Assembly (NCBI GenBank): GCA_945900755.1
Contig: CAMDKS010000015.1
Span: forward strand, 1-64,000
Length of the DNA: 64,000 nt
Origin: Bdellovibrio sp. ZAP7
GTDB lineage: Bacteria; Bdellovibrionota_B; Oligoflexia; Oligoflexales; RGVZ01
Direction: 5' to 3'
In this document: positions 17,558 through 27,814 of the stretch, piece by piece
Position numbering within the stretch: position 1 is the stretch's first letter
How the letters are laid out: each line of letters begins with the position of its first letter
Program-made: the position numbers and the translations under genes
The notes under the pieces: model-generated
What the model was told of the DNA's origin: nothing
What the model saw: the letters and a program-made list of their open reading frames with translations, nothing else
Database searches by the model: none

Positions 17558-18931
17558 TTAATTTGCTTCAGGGTCCGGCCAAAGGGCCGATACGGTTTGA
17601 AAATCCGTAAAGGTATCATGTGCCTGATTTGACAGTGCCACGTCAAGTCCAAAATCATATATACCACGGTGAACGCTAGAAATCTCAATAAAAACGCCTA
17701 AATTACCCGAGGTTTTTTTTAGCCAAGGCCAAGCAGAAAGCATACTTTTTTGCTGAAAGCTCTCTTTAGGAGCTAGGTAGGGAGGAGGAGCCTGCTTTAG
17801 AGCCGCCTCGTCCACACGAATATTGACTGCAAAACTTCCAATAGCACTTTCGCCTTTAACCGTAAACCGCCCATCCTTGGCCACGTCAAAGGCTGATTGC
17901 TTCAAGGGGCCGGCCTCAGGACCGCCAACCGGCAACGACGCGAGATTTGAGGAGAGTGTCCAATCGAGGTTTTCTGGGTAGGTTAAAACATAGGCCAGGC
18001 CAGTACCGCGAGCCATGTAGTTTACAGGATCAAAAATAAATTCGATTTTAGTGGGTATTTGAAAATATCGATCATAGAAAACCAATTCACTAAACAAATG
18101 AAGGTCAATCAGGGAGAAAAACTTACGTAATTTTGCGCCCACTGCAACAATACTCCGCACAGGACCAGACTTCCAACATTCGATCTCCGACGTAAAATCC
18201 TTTTCCCCAAAGTAAAATGACGGCAAGAAAAACAGTTTCGGAATAAGCGGCATCACAAATGAACTTCCCGCAAAAACAGGCTTATCACCTGTCGGAGTCT
18301 TTAGGCTTACCTCACCCATGAGCATGGGGTGTCCATCCCTAAATTTGTAATGGTAACTAGACGTATTAATCTCAGCTGTTGGACGCGAGAAAATGGGCTT
18401 AAAGGCAAGTAAATTTGCTTGCCCCACTGATTCACCAATTAAGAGAGAGCCTAAATATCCAGTGTTTGACCCACAAAAATCCACACGCAATGGTTTAGAA
18501 CTTGGATTAAATCTTGCCGTCAGTGTTTTTGGGATATTCCTAAGTGTGAAGGCCCCACCTAAAGAATCCCCATTCACGCTTAATTCATCTCTTGCACCGA
18601 GTATATTATCACCGGTAAATTTGGTGTACGGCATCCCCTCCGAGAGAACATAATTTCCATCCCTGTTTACCTCGTCAATTTGAAGAGGTACTTGTACCCA
18701 ATTTTTAGCCTCAAAACGCCATGCTTCAATTCTATCTAGACTGCGTCCAAAAAGACTTGCTGGGGGATGAAAAACCATTGGAAATCTAGCCGTCGGCAAT
18801 CGCTGCGGCAAAGGCTTACACTCAGCGGCTAAAATTCTAGCGGGAAAAATCACACACAATTGCAATCCAAAACCGACAAGGACAGGAGACCAGCGAATGA
18901 ATCGTTGATTTATATTGCTATACAAATTCAT
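17558..18931 (-). CDS. hypothetical exported protein
   Basis: 457 aa ORF with N-terminal hydrophobic signal; family not recognised. Confidence 0.6.
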   Translation of the reverse strand: MNLYSNINQRFIRWSPVLVGFGLQLCVIFPARILAAECKPLPQRLPTARFPMVFHPPASLFGRSLDRIEAWRFEAKNWVQVPLQIDEVNRDGNYVLSEGMPYTKFTGDNILGARDELSVNGDSLGGAFTLRNIPKTLTARFNPSSKPLRVDFCGSNTGYLGSLLIGESVGQANLLAFKPIFSRPTAEINTSSYHYKFRDGHPMLMGEVSLKTPTGDKPVFAGSSFVMPLIPKLFFLPSFYFGEKDFTSEIECWKSGPVRSIVAVGAKLRKFFSLIDLHLFSELVFYDRYFQIPTKIEFIFDPVNYMARGTGLAYVLTYPENLDWTLSSNLASLPVGGPEAGPLKQSAFDVAKDGRFTVKGESAIGSFAVNIRVDEAALKQAPPPYLAPKESFQQKSMLSAWPWLKKTSGNLGVFIEISSVHRGIYDFGLDVALSNQAHDTFTDFQTVSALWPDPEAN

Positions 18932-20235
18932 CGCTCAATTTCTGAAATCTCCTTGGGGATTTTTCCGGTCAAAACGATATTTCCACTGTCAGTAATCAAT
19001 ACATCGTCTTCGATACGAATGCCAATGCCGCGATACTCTGCAGGGACCGTCGTGTCGTCAGAATTGATGTAAATTCCTGGCTCCACACTAAAATACATTC
19101 CCGGCTCCAGTAATACCGGCTTGCCATTGACCGAGTAAAGTCCCGCATCATGAACATCAAGGCCGATCCAATGACTGATACTGTGAGGACAAAAATGTTT
19201 ATAAACAGCTTTCTCCATGGCTTCAGCCAAAGGTACTTTGATAAGTCCAATTTCAATGAGTCCTTCCGCAATTGTCTTGAAGGCAATGTCTTGAATGTCC
19301 ACCAAAGTGGCCCCAGGTTTTGCTACTGCGATTGCAGCCTTCTGTGCTCGAAGACAAATTTCGTAAAGGGCTTTTTGTGCAGGCTTAAATTTGCCGTTAA
19401 TTGGAAACGTACGCGTCACGTCGGAGGCATAATTATCGACCTGACTGCCTGCGTCAATGAGTAGTAACTCACCGTCTATGAGGGGCATGTTGTTATCAGT
19501 GTAATGCAATACACAAGCGTGATCACCGCCTGCGACAATGGATCCATAAGCCTCCATTTCAGCGCCGCCCTTGAGAAATTGATGCATAATTGTTGCATAA
19601 ACGTCACGCTCTGTGAGGGCAGGCTTTAATTCTGCAAGAATAACCGCAAATGTTTTTCGAGTAATTTCCGCAGCGGCCTTCATGCGAGCAATCTCTTCGG
19701 GAGATTTTAAAAGCCTATGGGCACCAACAATCAGGGCAGAGTCACTGATCGGAAGTAAACCCGCGCCATTGCGCGCAAGACTAGCCTTATGTTTGCGAAG
19801 TGACTCCACAACTTTCTGATCGATCTCAGGTCTGCCACCTAAAGAGTATTGCAATCCCGTAGATCCAGACAAGAGTACAGGAAGTTTTGACCATAGCTCA
19901 TCAATCCCAAAAGCATCATCAATCGCTAGCTTTTGTTTGGCTGCGTCAATTCCCATTCTTAAACCATTCCAAAGCTCAGCCACCGGATCTTTGGTACGGA
20001 GAAATAATATGACTTTCTGCTCCTTCGCCTCTTTATGGGAGAGAATTAACAACGCAGCATCGGTCTCGCTTAAGCCTGTAAGATAATAGAACATCGAGTC
20101 TTGCCGCCAGATCCCACCAACCGTACTATTGCGGTTGGCTAGTGGCTGAGCAAATAGCAGCATCGACTGACCCTTGAGCGCCTCGACAACTCGATCAAGT
20201 CGAGCCCGATAATTTACTGGTGGAAGATTCAGCAT
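18928..20235 (-). CDS. pepP: Xaa-Pro aminopeptidase (M24B)
   Basis: LLIDAGSQVDNYASDVTRTFPINGKF, HSISHWIGLDVHDAG, LEPGMYFSVEPGIY; start placed at MLNLPPVNYRARL. Confidence 0.92.
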   Translation of the reverse strand: MLNLPPVNYRARLDRVVEALKGQSMLLFAQPLANRNSTVGGIWRQDSMFYYLTGLSETDAALLILSHKEAKEQKVILFLRTKDPVAELWNGLRMGIDAAKQKLAIDDAFGIDELWSKLPVLLSGSTGLQYSLGGRPEIDQKVVESLRKHKASLARNGAGLLPISDSALIVGAHRLLKSPEEIARMKAAAEITRKTFAVILAELKPALTERDVYATIMHQFLKGGAEMEAYGSIVAGGDHACVLHYTDNNMPLIDGELLLIDAGSQVDNYASDVTRTFPINGKFKPAQKALYEICLRAQKAAIAVAKPGATLVDIQDIAFKTIAEGLIEIGLIKVPLAEAMEKAVYKHFCPHSISHWIGLDVHDAGLYSVNGKPVLLEPGMYFSVEPGIYINSDDTTVPAEYRGIGIRIEDDVLITDSGNIVLTGKIPKEISEIER

Positions 20236-20344
20236 TTTACCCCCGTTCGCTCTGAAGTGATTTGTGAGCGAATTTCTTTCATGACTGCACTCTATGTTCA
20301 GAACTTGAAAATGGAAAGTGCATCCTAGGTTATAATAAAAAAAA

Positions 20345-20366
20345 GGACACACCATGACGTGTGTCC
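20345..20366 (-). terminator. Rho-independent terminator of the HU-like gene
   Basis: Minus strand GGACACAC-GTCATG-GTGTGTCC followed by T8. Confidence 0.85.
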
Positions 20367-20408
20367 TCTTTCAATAAACTGCTTCCCGTTAAAAGGTTAC
20401 AGCCGGAA

Positions 20409-20436
20409 GGTAATAATGGCGAAAGCCATCATTACC
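20409..20436 (-). other. 3'UTR hairpin of the HU-like gene
   Basis: Minus strand GGTAATGATGGC-TTTC-GCCATTATTACC, 12 bp including one G:U. Confidence 0.7.
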
Positions 20437-20442
20437 GATGGA

Positions 20443-20853
20443 TTAAACCATTTCCTTAAGAGCTTTAAGTGCGCGAACTTTTACAACGTTACGAGCAGGT
20501 TTAGCTTTGAACATTTGTTCTTGGCCAGTGAATGGGTTGATGCCTTTGCGAGCTTTGGTCGCTGGCTTCTGAATGCGGGTGATTTTCATTAGGCCTGGGA
20601 CGGTAAACATTCCTGGGCCTTTTTTGCCGACATCAAGACCGATTACTTCGCCAAGTGCACTGAAGATTGCGCCAATTTCTTTGCGGCTCATTCCTGTGTT
20701 GTCAGCAATTGCTGTCATGATTTCGCTTTTGGTGCGAGCTTTGTTCACAGTCTTAAGAGCTACAGATGTAGCGGTAGAAGTCGTAGTTTTTGCCTTGGTT
20801 GCGGTTTTTGCTTTTACTGTTGTTTTCTTAGCGGTCGCTTTTTTCTTAGCCAT
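20443..20853 (-). CDS. HU family DNA-binding protein with Lys/Ala/Thr-rich N-terminal tail
   Basis: KARKGINPFTGQEQMFKAKPARNVVKVRALKALKEM; N-terminal MAKKKATAKKTTVKAKTATKAKT. Confidence 0.88.
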   Translation of the reverse strand: MAKKKATAKKTTVKAKTATKAKTTTSTATSVALKTVNKARTKSEIMTAIADNTGMSRKEIGAIFSALGEVIGLDVGKKGPGMFTVPGLMKITRIQKPATKARKGINPFTGQEQMFKAKPARNVVKVRALKALKEMV

Positions 20854-20980
20854 TTCGTGAGTCTCCTTGAAAATTTAAATTAGAAACAAATTTGTTTTGC
20901 CTAAAAATCATAAAAGGAGAGCAACGAAAAATCAAGCTTCTTCCGCATGAAAAGTTATATTTTTCGAAAAAAACGTCTTT

Positions 20981-22780
20981 TTAAACAAAATAACCCGAAG
21001 AAGCTGACTTCCAAGTGGCAGGATGGTCGATCATATATTGAATCAACCGCGGTTTTACCTGGCGGTCAAAAGCCTTAGAATCCAGTCTGCGTTGGACGTC
21101 TAGGAGCATCGACTTTGTCTCACCCTCAAGTGTTGCGATGTATTTTGTCTTTAGCTCGCTATAGGAATCAGGAGCCACTCGAATCATTTTTTCAAGCTCC
21201 TCATGGGCAATTCGGCGAAGCTTATGCTGAGCTAGGTCTGGTTTTAGGCCTAAATCATGTTCTTGCTTGACAGAAATTCTATTTAGCGGCATTGCGGGAA
21301 TTAATTTATTTGACCCTTGGTGCGGAAAATTTTCTGAATTTTCGGAAGACCTCATTGCTCCGCCGGTATTTAAAATCGAGTTTTCGGCTAGCCTGACGGC
21401 CATTCTACACAATTCAATGACTGACTCTTTATTACGTCCAAATGAAATTGAGAATGGAGCTCCACCCTCTTGCTCCATTTCTACAATATTCGCGAGATCT
21501 TCCGACCGAGTAATGGCAGCAACAAAATCTCTAAATTTTCTGCTCGCATTGATTGCATCACTTGACTTGCAAATTTCAAACACTGAATGGTCCCGAAGCC
21601 GTTTTGGCATGGGCACAATGGACGATACTTTTGCACGAGCCGTCCACTCCAGAAAAAGCAGATGAGCCTGCAGCATAACTCCAGGCGCAACCCTTAACCC
21701 ACAGCCGGGAATGCTTGCAATGGAATTCCAAATTCCTTCTAATACTTTTGCAAATCCACTCTCTCCGCCGGAGATAACACCCAAGGTGGCGCAAATCTGC
21801 TTAATATTCGCTGTCACTGGACCGCACAAAATTTTCGACGACGCCAAACCAAAATACTCGAACTCCGCATGGGATCGTAAGCGCTCGGCAGAGGCCTGCC
21901 ACAAAAGTGTGGGCGAATACATTTGGGCTCCACCATCTAAAGCCATGTAACCTTGATTCGGATCTTTTTGAATGACCCCATGAGCGACAAGGCGCCGCCC
22001 AAGCTTTCCAACCAACCGCAAACGATCCATCATAAATGAACCTGAATCCCCTGCCTTTTTGGGAAGCTTAACACCCGCGGTAAGACTCTCTAATGAAAGT
22101 CCTACCAATCCGTCTAATCGAAGCCATGCACCATTGGTTTGCATCGCTGCCTCCATCCTCGCGTAGACTACTTGCTCAGGTGGCGATAGTTCTAGCCATA
22201 CAGGGGTCCAAAGCACAAGTGGAGACCTTCCTCTATTAATAGAGGACAATCGACCAAACTCGGTGACCTCACGCAAAAAATCAAGATGGCCATCCACATA
22301 CCCAGTCATGAGCTCAATAGCAAATCGACTGGGTTTCAAGCACAGTTTTTGAAAAGGCGAAGGCGCCTCTGAACAAGTCCAAGTCTCGCCAACAAATAGA
22401 GGGGTGCTTACAAGTTTGCCTTGGCCTTGATCCACTAAAAATCGGATCTGAGGAAGGACATCGAAAACGCGCCCTAGTCTCTCTTTTGATAAAGAGTCGA
22501 CTCCTGAAAGATGCTTCAAAGCTAACGTCCACTCCAACTCAACGTCAGAATCTTGCTTCTCTGATGTCATAATCTGACGTTGTATATCACCAAGCAACAG
22601 GGCCAATAATCCCAGCTCATTACAATCTAGACCGGGTAATACTGTGCCTACTGAGACTCCAAATTTATTGGCCTCACGAGTTGATGTCACGGTCGACTCA
22701 AATGCGTGAAGCCACCAGCCAGGAACAAATGTTCGTGCAGCTTCAAGGGCAACTAATGATGACGATCCTGAAAGCACCAC
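20981..22780 (-). CDS. hypothetical protein (599 aa)
   Basis: Long intact ORF; no recognisable family. Confidence 0.6.
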   Translation of the reverse strand: MVLSGSSSLVALEAARTFVPGWWLHAFESTVTSTREANKFGVSVGTVLPGLDCNELGLLALLLGDIQRQIMTSEKQDSDVELEWTLALKHLSGVDSLSKERLGRVFDVLPQIRFLVDQGQGKLVSTPLFVGETWTCSEAPSPFQKLCLKPSRFAIELMTGYVDGHLDFLREVTEFGRLSSINRGRSPLVLWTPVWLELSPPEQVVYARMEAAMQTNGAWLRLDGLVGLSLESLTAGVKLPKKAGDSGSFMMDRLRLVGKLGRRLVAHGVIQKDPNQGYMALDGGAQMYSPTLLWQASAERLRSHAEFEYFGLASSKILCGPVTANIKQICATLGVISGGESGFAKVLEGIWNSIASIPGCGLRVAPGVMLQAHLLFLEWTARAKVSSIVPMPKRLRDHSVFEICKSSDAINASRKFRDFVAAITRSEDLANIVEMEQEGGAPFSISFGRNKESVIELCRMAVRLAENSILNTGGAMRSSENSENFPHQGSNKLIPAMPLNRISVKQEHDLGLKPDLAQHKLRRIAHEELEKMIRVAPDSYSELKTKYIATLEGETKSMLLDVQRRLDSKAFDRQVKPRLIQYMIDHPATWKSASSGYFV

Positions 22781-23061
22781 AGTAAGCGTAAACTCCTAAA
22801 GCACGTTTAAAGACTACACAGCAGAAAGGTGTGACGTCAGACTCTAATCCAAAGACAGGCCTTTTTGGTACCTTAATTCTGAACAAATTGCTGGAACCTG
22901 GTAAAAAAAAGGTGCTTTTAACGGGCTGATTTTATTGGGTTCTATTTTTATTTTGGTAAAAACGCTCAATTACTTCGACGGCCCGCCGAAGAATGCTCGT
23001 TCAAACAACAGGATTGCCTGTTAGTTGAGCAAATAATGACCCCCGATCATGGAGTGCAGAA

Positions 23062-24372
23062 ATGGAATCACTTAAAAAAATGAAAGAGATCGTCACGGCC
23101 TGGGAGTCACTTCTGGTCGTCACAATTGCTCTTATTTTATTTGATTTGCCGCTAGGCGCTGCATTTAAACATACCCCAACAAAAATAGAGAGTGTTTTAG
23201 ATTTGCTCATTAGTGCAATTTTTCTTTGGGACTTCTACTCACAACAGGAAGCAAAGGACGCCACGCCTAAGTCAATGAAGGAAAAGGCCTTCAAATTTGT
23301 TGCCTGCCTACCACTAATGTCTATTGCCATAGGACTCGGTGCCAATGGCGAACACTGGCCTCTCTACCTACAAGCCACAAAGGTATTTCGCCTTCCTTCC
23401 ATTATCAAACTTATGGTCGAGCGAAGTAATATTAATCTAGTCCCAAACCTATTTAAATTTTTTGCTGCGGGCATGATTGCCGTTGTAGCTATCAATGCCT
23501 TTTCTTGCATTTGGCTGGCTATATATCCTCCTGGAGAGGATAAATTGACTGATTACGTAAAAGCCGCATACTGGTTGATTACCACAATCTCCACGGTAGG
23601 CTATGGTGACATCACCCCTCAAACGAGCGGTGGCCGCATCTTCGCTATGTGCATGATGATCATGGGAGCCACTATTTGGAGTATTCTAATTGCCAGTGCG
23701 TCCCGAATGATGCTTGCAAATGACCGGAGAAAGGAACGAGCCAAAGAAAAAATGGAAGCACTGCATTCCTTTTTCAACCAATATGACGTCCCAAAAAATC
23801 TGCAAACTCAAGCCGTCAGCTTCTTTAATCATTTGTCATCACGCAATATTAGCGAAGACGAACAAGCGGCTCTTGCAGAACTGCCCGCAGCACTACAAAG
23901 CGAACTTCAGACATATATGAACCTGAAGCCAATCAGTCGCGTAAGTCTATTTAAGGGAGTTTCGTTTGAATGCTTATCTGCCGTCGCAAAAAAGCTTGAA
24001 CAAGTGTACTTCGCACCCGGTGAAAAAATTATTACAAAGGGCGACGTAGGTGAGGAGATGTACCTGATCGGCCATGGCACGGTCGTTGTTCATGTCGGGG
24101 ATCATTTTATTACTAATCTTGGTGCTGGGACTTGTGTTGGCGAAATGGCCTTAATCGGCGATGGCCATAGGAGTACCGATGTCACGTCTCAATCCTATTG
24201 CGATGTATTTAAACTCTCGAAGCAGAAATTTGAGGAACTCTTCGCTGCCCATGCAGACTTGAGGATGAATATTGAAAAACTTGTGTTTGAAAGAAAAAAT
24301 GCCCAAGAAAGAAAAAATAGTGCTACCGCACCGGAGCGAATCGTCGTCCCGCCATTCAACAAGGCTGGTTAA
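23062..24372 (+). CDS. cyclic-nucleotide-gated potassium channel
   Basis: TTISTVGYGDITP filter, C-linker-like region, CNBD (GEKIITKGDVGEEMYLIGHGTVVV ... CVGEMALIGDGHRSTDV). Confidence 0.9.
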   Translation: MESLKKMKEIVTAWESLLVVTIALILFDLPLGAAFKHTPTKIESVLDLLISAIFLWDFYSQQEAKDATPKSMKEKAFKFVACLPLMSIAIGLGANGEHWPLYLQATKVFRLPSIIKLMVERSNINLVPNLFKFFAAGMIAVVAINAFSCIWLAIYPPGEDKLTDYVKAAYWLITTISTVGYGDITPQTSGGRIFAMCMMIMGATIWSILIASASRMMLANDRRKERAKEKMEALHSFFNQYDVPKNLQTQAVSFFNHLSSRNISEDEQAALAELPAALQSELQTYMNLKPISRVSLFKGVSFECLSAVAKKLEQVYFAPGEKIITKGDVGEEMYLIGHGTVVVHVGDHFITNLGAGTCVGEMALIGDGHRSTDVTSQSYCDVFKLSKQKFEELFAAHADLRMNIEKLVFERKNAQERKNSATAPERIVVPPFNKAG

Positions 24373-24408
24373 TTCGGACTCGCAGACAACCTGGCTGTCC
24401 CTCCAATA

Positions 24409-25011
24409 TTAATGATGCCCGTGCCGCACATAGGAATGTATTTCGGCTTCTTTTGCGTGAACCTTATCCGTAATTGGATGCTTCTCATTTTCATCCTTTA
24501 CGCTCGGGATGCCGCCATTTAGCTGGGGACGCTGCGCAAGATAGTCTTTTGTATAAACCCACTTCTGTTCGGCTAAACCAGTCATGACATACTCAGGCCC
24601 AAGGCGAATGGCGTCCACAGGGCAAGCCTCCTCGCAAAAACCGCAAAATACACATCGTAAAATATCAATTTCAAAACGCACGGGATATTTCTCAATCTCG
24701 TTTTCAGGATGCTGTCCGGCCTCAATATGAATACATTGCGCTGGACAATTCGTTGCACAAAGAAAGCAAGCCGTGCACCGCACGTTTCCATCATCTCTCA
24801 ACGTCAAAAAATGCTTACCTTTAAACCGTGGGCTATAGGTAGCGTGCGCTTCTGGCCACTCAACGGAATTAGTTTTTTCGAGGCCGGTGATTTGGACCAT
24901 AAATGTTTTGGCCGTAAATTTCATACCAGCCATAATGGTCGTAAAATAACCCCACGCGGCTTCAAAGGCATTGGCATCCACAGGGGGAGGAGCTACTTTT
25001 TTAACTGCCAT
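24409..25011 (-). CDS. nuoI: NADH-quinone oxidoreductase subunit I
   Basis: Two 4Fe-4S motifs: CTACFLCATNCPAQCI and CVFCGFCEEACPVDAI. Confidence 0.95.
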   Translation of the reverse strand: MAVKKVAPPPVDANAFEAAWGYFTTIMAGMKFTAKTFMVQITGLEKTNSVEWPEAHATYSPRFKGKHFLTLRDDGNVRCTACFLCATNCPAQCIHIEAGQHPENEIEKYPVRFEIDILRCVFCGFCEEACPVDAIRLGPEYVMTGLAEQKWVYTKDYLAQRPQLNGGIPSVKDENEKHPITDKVHAKEAEIHSYVRHGHH

Positions 25012-25026
25012 AATTCAATCTCCTAT

Positions 25027-26532
25027 TTAGTGAGCCTTAGTATAGGCTTCTGCAAGTGCTTTCACGGTATCGCTAACGCAATGCGCGCCAGCAACGGGAC
25101 AATTGAACGGTGTGGTCAAATGACCATTTTTACCTTCTTGATTGATGAAGGTTCCGCGTTTTTCAGCAAAGCCTTTCAGGGGAATGACATGCTTGGATCC
25201 GTTGCTACCATCCATCGCTCCATCAAAAATGCCGCTTACGGTCCAAAAAGAAACAAACTCCATAGCTGAAAGACCCACTAACTGGGTTTTAAGACTTGGA
25301 AAACTTCCTAAAATTTCTGGTACGAGAGCAATAACGACCTTGGCCCCGGACTTTTCAGCATCCACAATTTGGTTCATTGCCTTATCACCGCCGACCCCGT
25401 GGCGCTTCATCGCTGCTAACAATCCAGCGGTATTTGAATTGCGGTCGCCTCGAAGAAGTAGGCCATCAAAATCGGCTATTTTTTCAGTGGGCTCGCGCCA
25501 CTGATAGACTTTTTTAATTCCGAGCTTACCAACGAAGAAATCAAAAAATGCCGCATATTCCTCGTTCGTATATTGAGCCGAAACAAGCAATACGGCTTCT
25601 TCAGGCTTCGCATGCTTAAGTTTTGCTGCGAGAAGCTTCATGGCCTCGCTAAAATCAACATCGCGACGCTTTCCATGTCCTGAAACAAAGGCAAATCGTT
25701 GGCGGTTTTCTTGATTCAAGTGACGATAGGTACTGCGACCATAATCGCACATCCAATGGCCGTTTGCCTCGCCCTGACGCGGCTTAATGCGGTAGTAGGT
25801 GCCAGTATCTTCTTTTGCAAAAACATCAACCTGGCAACCTGTCGCACAGCCTGCGCAAGTAGAGGGTTTATCTTTTAGGAACCATACACGCTGCTTAAAG
25901 CGGAAGTCCTTAGAGGTAAAAGCACCTACTGGACAAATATCCACTAAGTTTGCAGTGTAATTATGACTAATCTTCTTTCCAGGAAACGTTCCGATAATCG
26001 AATGGTCACCACGATCAAAAATTCCAAGCGCACCCGATTTGGTTACTTCATTTTCAAAACGTACACAGCGACTGCACAGAATACAACGCTCCGTATCAAG
26101 CACCAAATCTCCGCCAATTTGAAGTGCCTTTGGCTTTAACACTTTTGGGCGTTCCATTTGACTTTGATATTTTCCGACCGACATATAGTAATTTTGCAGC
26201 CCACATTCCCCTGCTTGATCGCAAATTGGACAATCAAGTGGGTGGTTGATCAAATGAAATTCTAGAGCCCATTTATGGGCATCCTTCACTTCATCGGTAT
26301 CAGTGCGAACCTCCATACCTTCGGTCGCCTGTAGGTTACAGGCGATTTCGAGTTTTGGACGTCCCTCAATTTTGACCAAACAAAAGCGGCACACACCAGC
26401 AATTGACAAACCAGGATGCCAGCAAAAATGAGGAATCACGATTTTCATTTGTTGGGCAGCCTGCATCACAGTCGTTCCTTTAGGAACAGTGACCGACTGA
26501 CTATTTATTTTAAAGGAGACTGTCTCGCTCAC
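25027..26532 (-). CDS. nuoG: NADH-quinone oxidoreductase subunit G, short form
   Basis: HFCWHPGLSIAGVCRFCLV, HPLDCPICDQAGECGLQN, CILCSRCVRF, CAGCATGCQVDV; 501 aa. Confidence 0.92.
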   Translation of the reverse strand: MSETVSFKINSQSVTVPKGTTVMQAAQQMKIVIPHFCWHPGLSIAGVCRFCLVKIEGRPKLEIACNLQATEGMEVRTDTDEVKDAHKWALEFHLINHPLDCPICDQAGECGLQNYYMSVGKYQSQMERPKVLKPKALQIGGDLVLDTERCILCSRCVRFENEVTKSGALGIFDRGDHSIIGTFPGKKISHNYTANLVDICPVGAFTSKDFRFKQRVWFLKDKPSTCAGCATGCQVDVFAKEDTGTYYRIKPRQGEANGHWMCDYGRSTYRHLNQENRQRFAFVSGHGKRRDVDFSEAMKLLAAKLKHAKPEEAVLLVSAQYTNEEYAAFFDFFVGKLGIKKVYQWREPTEKIADFDGLLLRGDRNSNTAGLLAAMKRHGVGGDKAMNQIVDAEKSGAKVVIALVPEILGSFPSLKTQLVGLSAMEFVSFWTVSGIFDGAMDGSNGSKHVIPLKGFAEKRGTFINQEGKNGHLTTPFNCPVAGAHCVSDTVKALAEAYTKAH

Positions 26533-27803
26533 GCTGAAGTACCTCGCTTAATGTAGGCTCGGATTTCGTCTCCGAACTTCTTAGTTATCGCCATAGTTGG
26601 CATTGCTGCGGCATCCGACAAAGCGCAAATGGTTCTTCCCCCCATTTGTTTCGCCACCAACCACAATTTTTCAACGTCCGTTTCCTTGCCCTCGTGATCC
26701 ACAATTCCATCCATAATGTTTGCTAACCAACCCGTGCCTTCACGACAAGGAGTGCATTGGCCGCAGCTCTCATGATGGAAAAAATCGGTAATCGTTTTCA
26801 TAAGATCAACCATACTTTGACGGTCGTCAACAATCATCACCGCACCAGAACCTAGCATAGAACCCTTGCCAGCAATGGATTCGTAGTCCATGGTCAGACC
26901 TTTCAATTCCTCAGGAAGCAGAATTGGTGCGGAAGCTCCACCAGGAATGCAGGCCTTAAGTGTACGACCTGGCAGCATGCCACCAGCATCTTCATTTAAA
27001 AATTTTTCAAAACTATAGCCAAGGGGCAACTCATAAACACCAGGGCGTTTGACGGCTCCAGAAATACAAAATAATTTTGTGCCGGCGGCCTTTTCAGTGC
27101 CGATAGCCTTATAAGCCGCCGCACCATTGGTGATGATCCAAGGAACTGCCGCAAACGTTTCAGTATTGTTGACGATGGTTGGCTTACCCAAGTAGCCAGA
27201 CACCGCAGGAAATGGCGGTTTAAGTTTTGGTTGACCTTTTTTGCCTTCAAGAGACGATAGCAATCCCGTTTCTTCTCCACAGATATAGGCCCCAGCCCCC
27301 GTATAGTGATCAAGATCGAAGTCAAAGCCCGAACCGAGAATATTTTTTCCTAGATAGCCTGCTTCGTACGCCTCTTTGATCGCTTTTTCTAGCCATTTGA
27401 TTTCATCAAAAAATTCATAGCGGGTGTAAATATAGCCTTTTGTTGCATTGATCGCCTTACCAGCGATAATCATGCCCTCGACAATCATGTGCGGACTCAG
27501 CTCCATGATGTACCGATCCTTGAACGTGCCCGGCTCCCCTTCATCGTTATTGCAGATTAGGTACCGTGGGCCAGGAATATTTTGCGGAACAAAACTCCAC
27601 TTGAGACCTGTAGGAAATCCTGCGCCCCCGCGGCCACGCAAACCAGACTGTTTCACTTCGTCGATGATTTGAGTCGATTGCATTGCCATCGCTTTTTTAA
27701 GAGCTGCATAACCGCCTTTTGAAGTGTACGTAGCCAAATCGCGTGCATTTGGTACACCTTCAAAGGCCGTTAGAATTTTAACTTTATCAACTGTATTACC
27801 CAT
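26529..27803 (-). CDS. nuoF: NADH-quinone oxidoreductase subunit F
   Basis: GLRGRGGAGFPTGLKW, CNNDEGEPGTFKDR, ESCGQCTPCREGTGW. Confidence 0.96.
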   Translation of the reverse strand: MGNTVDKVKILTAFEGVPNARDLATYTSKGGYAALKKAMAMQSTQIIDEVKQSGLRGRGGAGFPTGLKWSFVPQNIPGPRYLICNNDEGEPGTFKDRYIMELSPHMIVEGMIIAGKAINATKGYIYTRYEFFDEIKWLEKAIKEAYEAGYLGKNILGSGFDFDLDHYTGAGAYICGEETGLLSSLEGKKGQPKLKPPFPAVSGYLGKPTIVNNTETFAAVPWIITNGAAAYKAIGTEKAAGTKLFCISGAVKRPGVYELPLGYSFEKFLNEDAGGMLPGRTLKACIPGGASAPILLPEELKGLTMDYESIAGKGSMLGSGAVMIVDDRQSMVDLMKTITDFFHHESCGQCTPCREGTGWLANIMDGIVDHEGKETDVEKLWLVAKQMGGRTICALSDAAAMPTMAITKKFGDEIRAYIKRGTSA

Positions 27804-27814
27804 GGACTCTCACC

